A stretch of DNA of 64,000 nucleotides from Pieris napi (taxonomy: Eukaryota; Arthropoda; Insecta; Lepidoptera; Pieridae): NCBI RefSeq assembly GCF_905475465.1, contig NC_062241.1, positions 5,704,001-5,768,000 of the forward strand, given 5' to 3'. The notes beneath the pieces are model-generated. The model made no database searches and was not told the origin of the DNA. It was given only the letters and a program-made list of their open reading frames with translations. A program made the translations under genes and the position numbers. Within the stretch, counting starts at the first letter, position 1. Each line of letters starts with the position of its first letter. Below, piece after piece: positions 60,354 through 64,000 of the stretch.

Positions 60354-60708
60354 AAACTAACTAAAAACTAACATAAAGCTAACTTAAAAGTAACTATTCT
60401 TTATAAAACCTCATTCGTAACTAAAAATACCATAATAAATATACTTTAAAAACGCATTGTTCAAATACAATCAGATAAAAATGTTAATCTCTTGGTTTTA
60501 CCTTATCCAGAAGTGAGGAATACTGATTTGTTTTCAAAGAACTTGATTTCAATGCTTCTTGGTAGGGATAATTTGTTTGCTCAAACATCTCCATTAATTA
60601 ACAACAAGTAGATTTATCGCGGATTGGTACAGTTTTACTGCTAGTAAAGATGGAAGGATGCGCTGAAATTTATATACATATATACGAAAATTGTATATAT
60701 TATAGTAT

Positions 60709-60942
60709 ACTAGCTAATCCGGCAAACGTTTGTTTTGCCATGTATAAAAAGATTTTTTTTTATTTTTTAAATATTTTTTTTTTGGGATGGACACTCCTTA
60801 TCACTTAGGGGTTCGAAATATAGATAGTAGCCGATTCTCAGACTTATTTAATATGAATATAAAATTTCAGAAAAATCGGTCGTGCCGTTTCGGAGGAGTA
60901 TGGGAACGAACATTGTGACACGAGAATTTTATATATTAGATA
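60709..60942 (+). repeat. Interspersed repeat, family C, copy 2
   Basis: ACTAGCTAATCCGGCAAACG at the start, AAAATCGGTCGTGCCGTTTC late, and ATTTTATATATTAGAT at the end, parallel to 53150-53577. Confidence 0.55.
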
Positions 60943-62580
60943 TATATAGATACATAATCTATGTATTACACGAAAGTATTCTTGACAGTACAATTCGATG
61001 TAGTTCTCTTAATATGCGTAGCGCTGTTGTCGCAACAGTGGGATCGCGCGGAACAAAAACTCATTGGCATGGGAATCGCTGTACTGTATCACTATTGGAA
61101 GTTACAGAGTACGGGTCCTGACTTATTTCAAATAATAATATAATCAGACAATCATAAGTCCACATATTATTGTGTTTATTACAATATTGTCCTAAATATT
61201 ATATTACTATGTTAGCTTTACGGTATATTCAATCATATATTAATTATAAATTTGCAAGCACATGCAGTCCCTTACCGCCAATATTCAAAGTATAAGGTTT
61301 AACCTAAATCGATAAGTGTACAAAATAAATTAATGTTTAGACTGTATTATACTGGAGACGGCAGGCAACGTACAAACAAGTTCGAAATATTTTTAAAGCA
61401 TACTTTTAGTTGCCGTTTTTCCACGGGTCACTTGTATTATGTCATTTATATTAATAACTAATGTATTGCAGATTATGAAGTTTAAGTTAGAGTTAGTAAC
61501 AATTATGTCTTTGTTGCTATGTTAGTATTAGTTAGTAAATAAAAATAACAATAATTTATTTAATTAATAAATAATTTAAGATCAAACTCCAATTTGACAT
61601 GCTTAGGTTTATTTTAACTTATCAATACAATCTAAATGGTGCAACTAAGTTAGCTCTTAAGTAGCAATGTGTTTTACCACTCCAAAACACAAGCACTTTG
61701 TTCAAGTAACCCTTCTTATGTAAAAATAAATTGAAAGGACCTGTGTCATTTATAGATGTTTAATGTCTGGGCGTGGGCTGAGTTATGAAAAAGAAAGCTT
61801 TTAGTAATTGGCAACATTTCCGACAATATAAATAAGCGATAATTTTTAACGCTGTTAACACTTATCTACGACAATATAGACTTTATAGATAAAAGTTTAC
61901 GTTTATTAAATTCTAGTATCCTCAAAGCTCATCGTGGTTAGAATAAGCTTTTGAAAAGGGAAATGTGAAATACCATTTATCGTAAGATGTCTGTAAAACC
62001 GCGAAATTAATACAATAACTTTAATGACGTCATTAGAGTTGTAACAGTTACCAAAATGCGTAAATTATTCCACTTATTAAGCAGAATCGGCTTCATATGC
62101 CGGAGCCGATAATTCGTGGTATTCTTTTCTATGGTAAATACTCTTATCAAATTGTTAAATAATGTTTCATCGTAATTTACGTCAGTGGAATAAGACGTTA
62201 TGCGCTGAATAAAAATAAATCAATCAAAGTGTCTGACTATAGATTAATGTCCATTCTCAGCGTGGGTTTTACATCGTAAATGCATGTTTTTCTGATAAAA
62301 TATAGACAAACTTACGGTCAAGGACGAAGAGACAATACAAGTTATTTTTACTTGACTAAAGCTTGTATGCACCTTAAAAGGTAATCCAAGAGTTTTTTAC
62401 CAATATATATGCAATAAAATTGTATTTCTACATTTCTTAACATAGAAGTGTAATGTGTGTATTATAATACTTTACAAAAACTTTCTATCGTCAACTTCGC
62501 ATTAGATCAATAATTTAAAAAAAATCACTTTATCCAGAGAACTCGTTCAGTACGATAGTAGCCCATGAACCACACCAGTC
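60943..62580. other. Gene-free stretch
   Basis: No exon, RNA gene or mobile element could be supported. Two overlapping short frames near 60961-61143 have no known motif. Confidence 0.3.
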
Positions 62581-62695
62581 AGTTGTCTAATTTTGCAGAC
62601 CGTGCAGACCTAAACTAGACAAGGACAAACAGTATTAGAATTCAAATCGCAGAATACTAAATAGACTTCTAAAATTTAAACGAATGAACGGCAAG
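62581..62695 (+). other. Candidate first coding exon: ATG plus three codons, then donor
   Basis: ATG-AAC-GGC-AAG (62684-62695) is followed directly by GTAAGT, a perfect donor in phase 0. Upstream, TCAGTT at 62579-62584 fits the initiator, but the DPE-like AGACCT starts at +26 instead of +28, so the promoter match is imperfect. If real, it is an alternative 5' end for a gene running out of the window. The protein cannot be known from four codons. Confidence 0.3.
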
Positions 62696-62700
62696 GTAAG

Positions 62701-63814
62701 TTCCATTTTTGAAAAATCAACAAAAACCTAACAAACGTAGTCAGAGAGCGTGCAGTGAGGTAGGCAGGAAGTTTACCGCACGTGCGAGCTACACAGGATG
62801 TTTTAGAATTCGCCTTCGCTATATCGACTACGTTTACAACTTAATTGGCTTAGCTACGATCGCGAATTTATTTTTGGTTTGTTTAAAACTGCTTGCTCTA
62901 ATTCCCTTTTATGTTAAACATCATTGCGTTACTTTTATCTTTAACCATAAATTTCTGTTATAGAAATAGATTTCACAGTTATTAAGAAAAGTTAGCACAA
63001 TAGGACTGCGCACAAATTTGACAATATGTAATGTTAGTCCAAGGTTTCCGAAGTCGAGGCCATTGGTCTTCTGGCCTTCAAGAGAGAGAAGGCTCTCTAA
63101 TCGACATACAGTATATAGGTATATAATATATATATAATATAAACGTAGGCCTAAAAACAATATGCAAATAAAGTGGTTGAAACGATGTAATTGCGAGGCG
63201 TTTGTGGTTTGTGGTTGAGGTATAATATCACCTTGGTTTATTAATAAATTGAAATATCGGATGATTATAACACGAATCCTTATAAGAATTTCAAGAAGGT
63301 AAAGCAAAAGGTTTATGTTTGTAATCACTGATAAACATTACTTGATTTAAAAAATACTCATTGTTGTGTATTTTGACTTTACGGGCAGTAAAATTACTCA
63401 ATGAATTATTCTGCTCATTATATCAGTGCTAAATAATAATCTATTCAATATTATGAAAGTGAATAGAATCTTACAAGTATATTTGTAATATGTCATCAAC
63501 ACATAGCATTTCAAAATTAAAAGTTGAATCACTAATGTAACTTCTATTTCTATTTTTAATAAGTTTTATTAAGACACTCTGTATAAAGAACAGTATATGA
63601 AGCTTGGTTTACTAATATTCATAAAAAACAGCCCCAAACGCCATCTGGCGAGAGGCGTCGGAACACGGCGACTTTGTTATATAATTGTTTATTTTACTTA
63701 TCTGCTTTGTGTATTCAATAAAAACTAATAAACGAAAATGAGTTCAAATGCCTTGCCTTAAAAAAAACTAAATCTACAATTGACTTCGGTCTTTATCATT
63801 ATTATTAATCTTTC
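62701..63814. other. Gene-free stretch at the window end
   Basis: No supported feature. The frames at 62709-62963 (+) and 62921-63328 (-) have no known motif or splice context. If the donor at 62696 is used, this is intron. Confidence 0.3.
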
Positions 63815-64000
63815 TAGATAACTGTGTGCTCTCTTTCTCCTCTCCTCCAAATCTGTCTGCCCTGTGACACTCTCTGCCATGTTTCACCTGCGGTTTCCTT
63901 AATCTGGTCTAACCACCTTCTAAATTGTCTTCCTTTTTGCGTTTATTGTATTGGGCACCAGTTTAATACTTTATTGTTCCATTTTTATATATAAGTAACC
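63815..64000 (-). pseudogene. RTE-like LINE fragment at the window edge
   Basis: The - strand reads KVLNWCPIQ, a stop, then TQKGRQFRRWLDQIKETAGE and a stretch with RQIWRR: the GRxxRRWxDxI pattern of an RTE-type C-terminus, same kind as 45150-45440. It continues out of the window. Confidence 0.6.

Overview
The window looks like nuclear DNA of an insect, most likely a moth or butterfly. It is AT-rich, with short GT-AG-spliced exons separated by large amounts of non-coding DNA. It carries several tRNA-derived SINE families, non-LTR retrotransposon tails of kinds I associate with Lepidoptera, a mag-like Ty3/gypsy element with very short LTRs, and many small inverted-repeat elements. The species is inferred from this repeat style; no sequence search was possible.

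Genes sit mainly in the first 21.5 kb. On the + strand, 350-4090 holds the last five coding exons of the TFIIH core subunit p62 (Tfb1/GTF2H1); the gene begins before the window. A complete mag-like LTR retrotransposon (6020-10377, - strand) follows. It has identical 81-bp LTRs and a 5-bp target duplication, and it lies inside a stretch of host DNA that looks exonic. A complete five-exon endosomal syntaxin (Qa-SNARE, 278 aa) occupies 16367-12760 on the - strand. Upstream of it and divergent, I assembled a small three-exon gene (18443-21278, + strand, 76 aa) from splice signals and phase; no single long ORF reveals it.

From 21.5 kb to the end the DNA is gene-poor and full of mobile-element remains. 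Two things stand out. At 39524 there is an exact Inr + DPE core promoter followed by an ATG-less exon ending in GTAAGC, which looks like the 5' end of a gene whose coding part lies further on or outside the window. A second exon-like piece, ATG plus three codons then GTAAGT, is at 62684-62695. At 40378-43236 there is an apparently intact DNA transposon: a two-exon gene for a 615-aa protein of the DUF7869-like type, bounded by inverted repeats matching at 38 of 40 positions, with extra copies of a ~20-bp motif just inside both ends. This element is the best candidate for a poorly described system here.

The remaining structure is layered transposition: a TA-flanked element (33129-34080) inserted in one arm of another MITE, a GC-rich element with perfect 54-bp inverted repeats that itself took a LINE tail (34824-35346), at least five tails of one LINE family, five RTE-like LINE C-terminal fragments, and a piece of initiator tRNA-Met at 38431.
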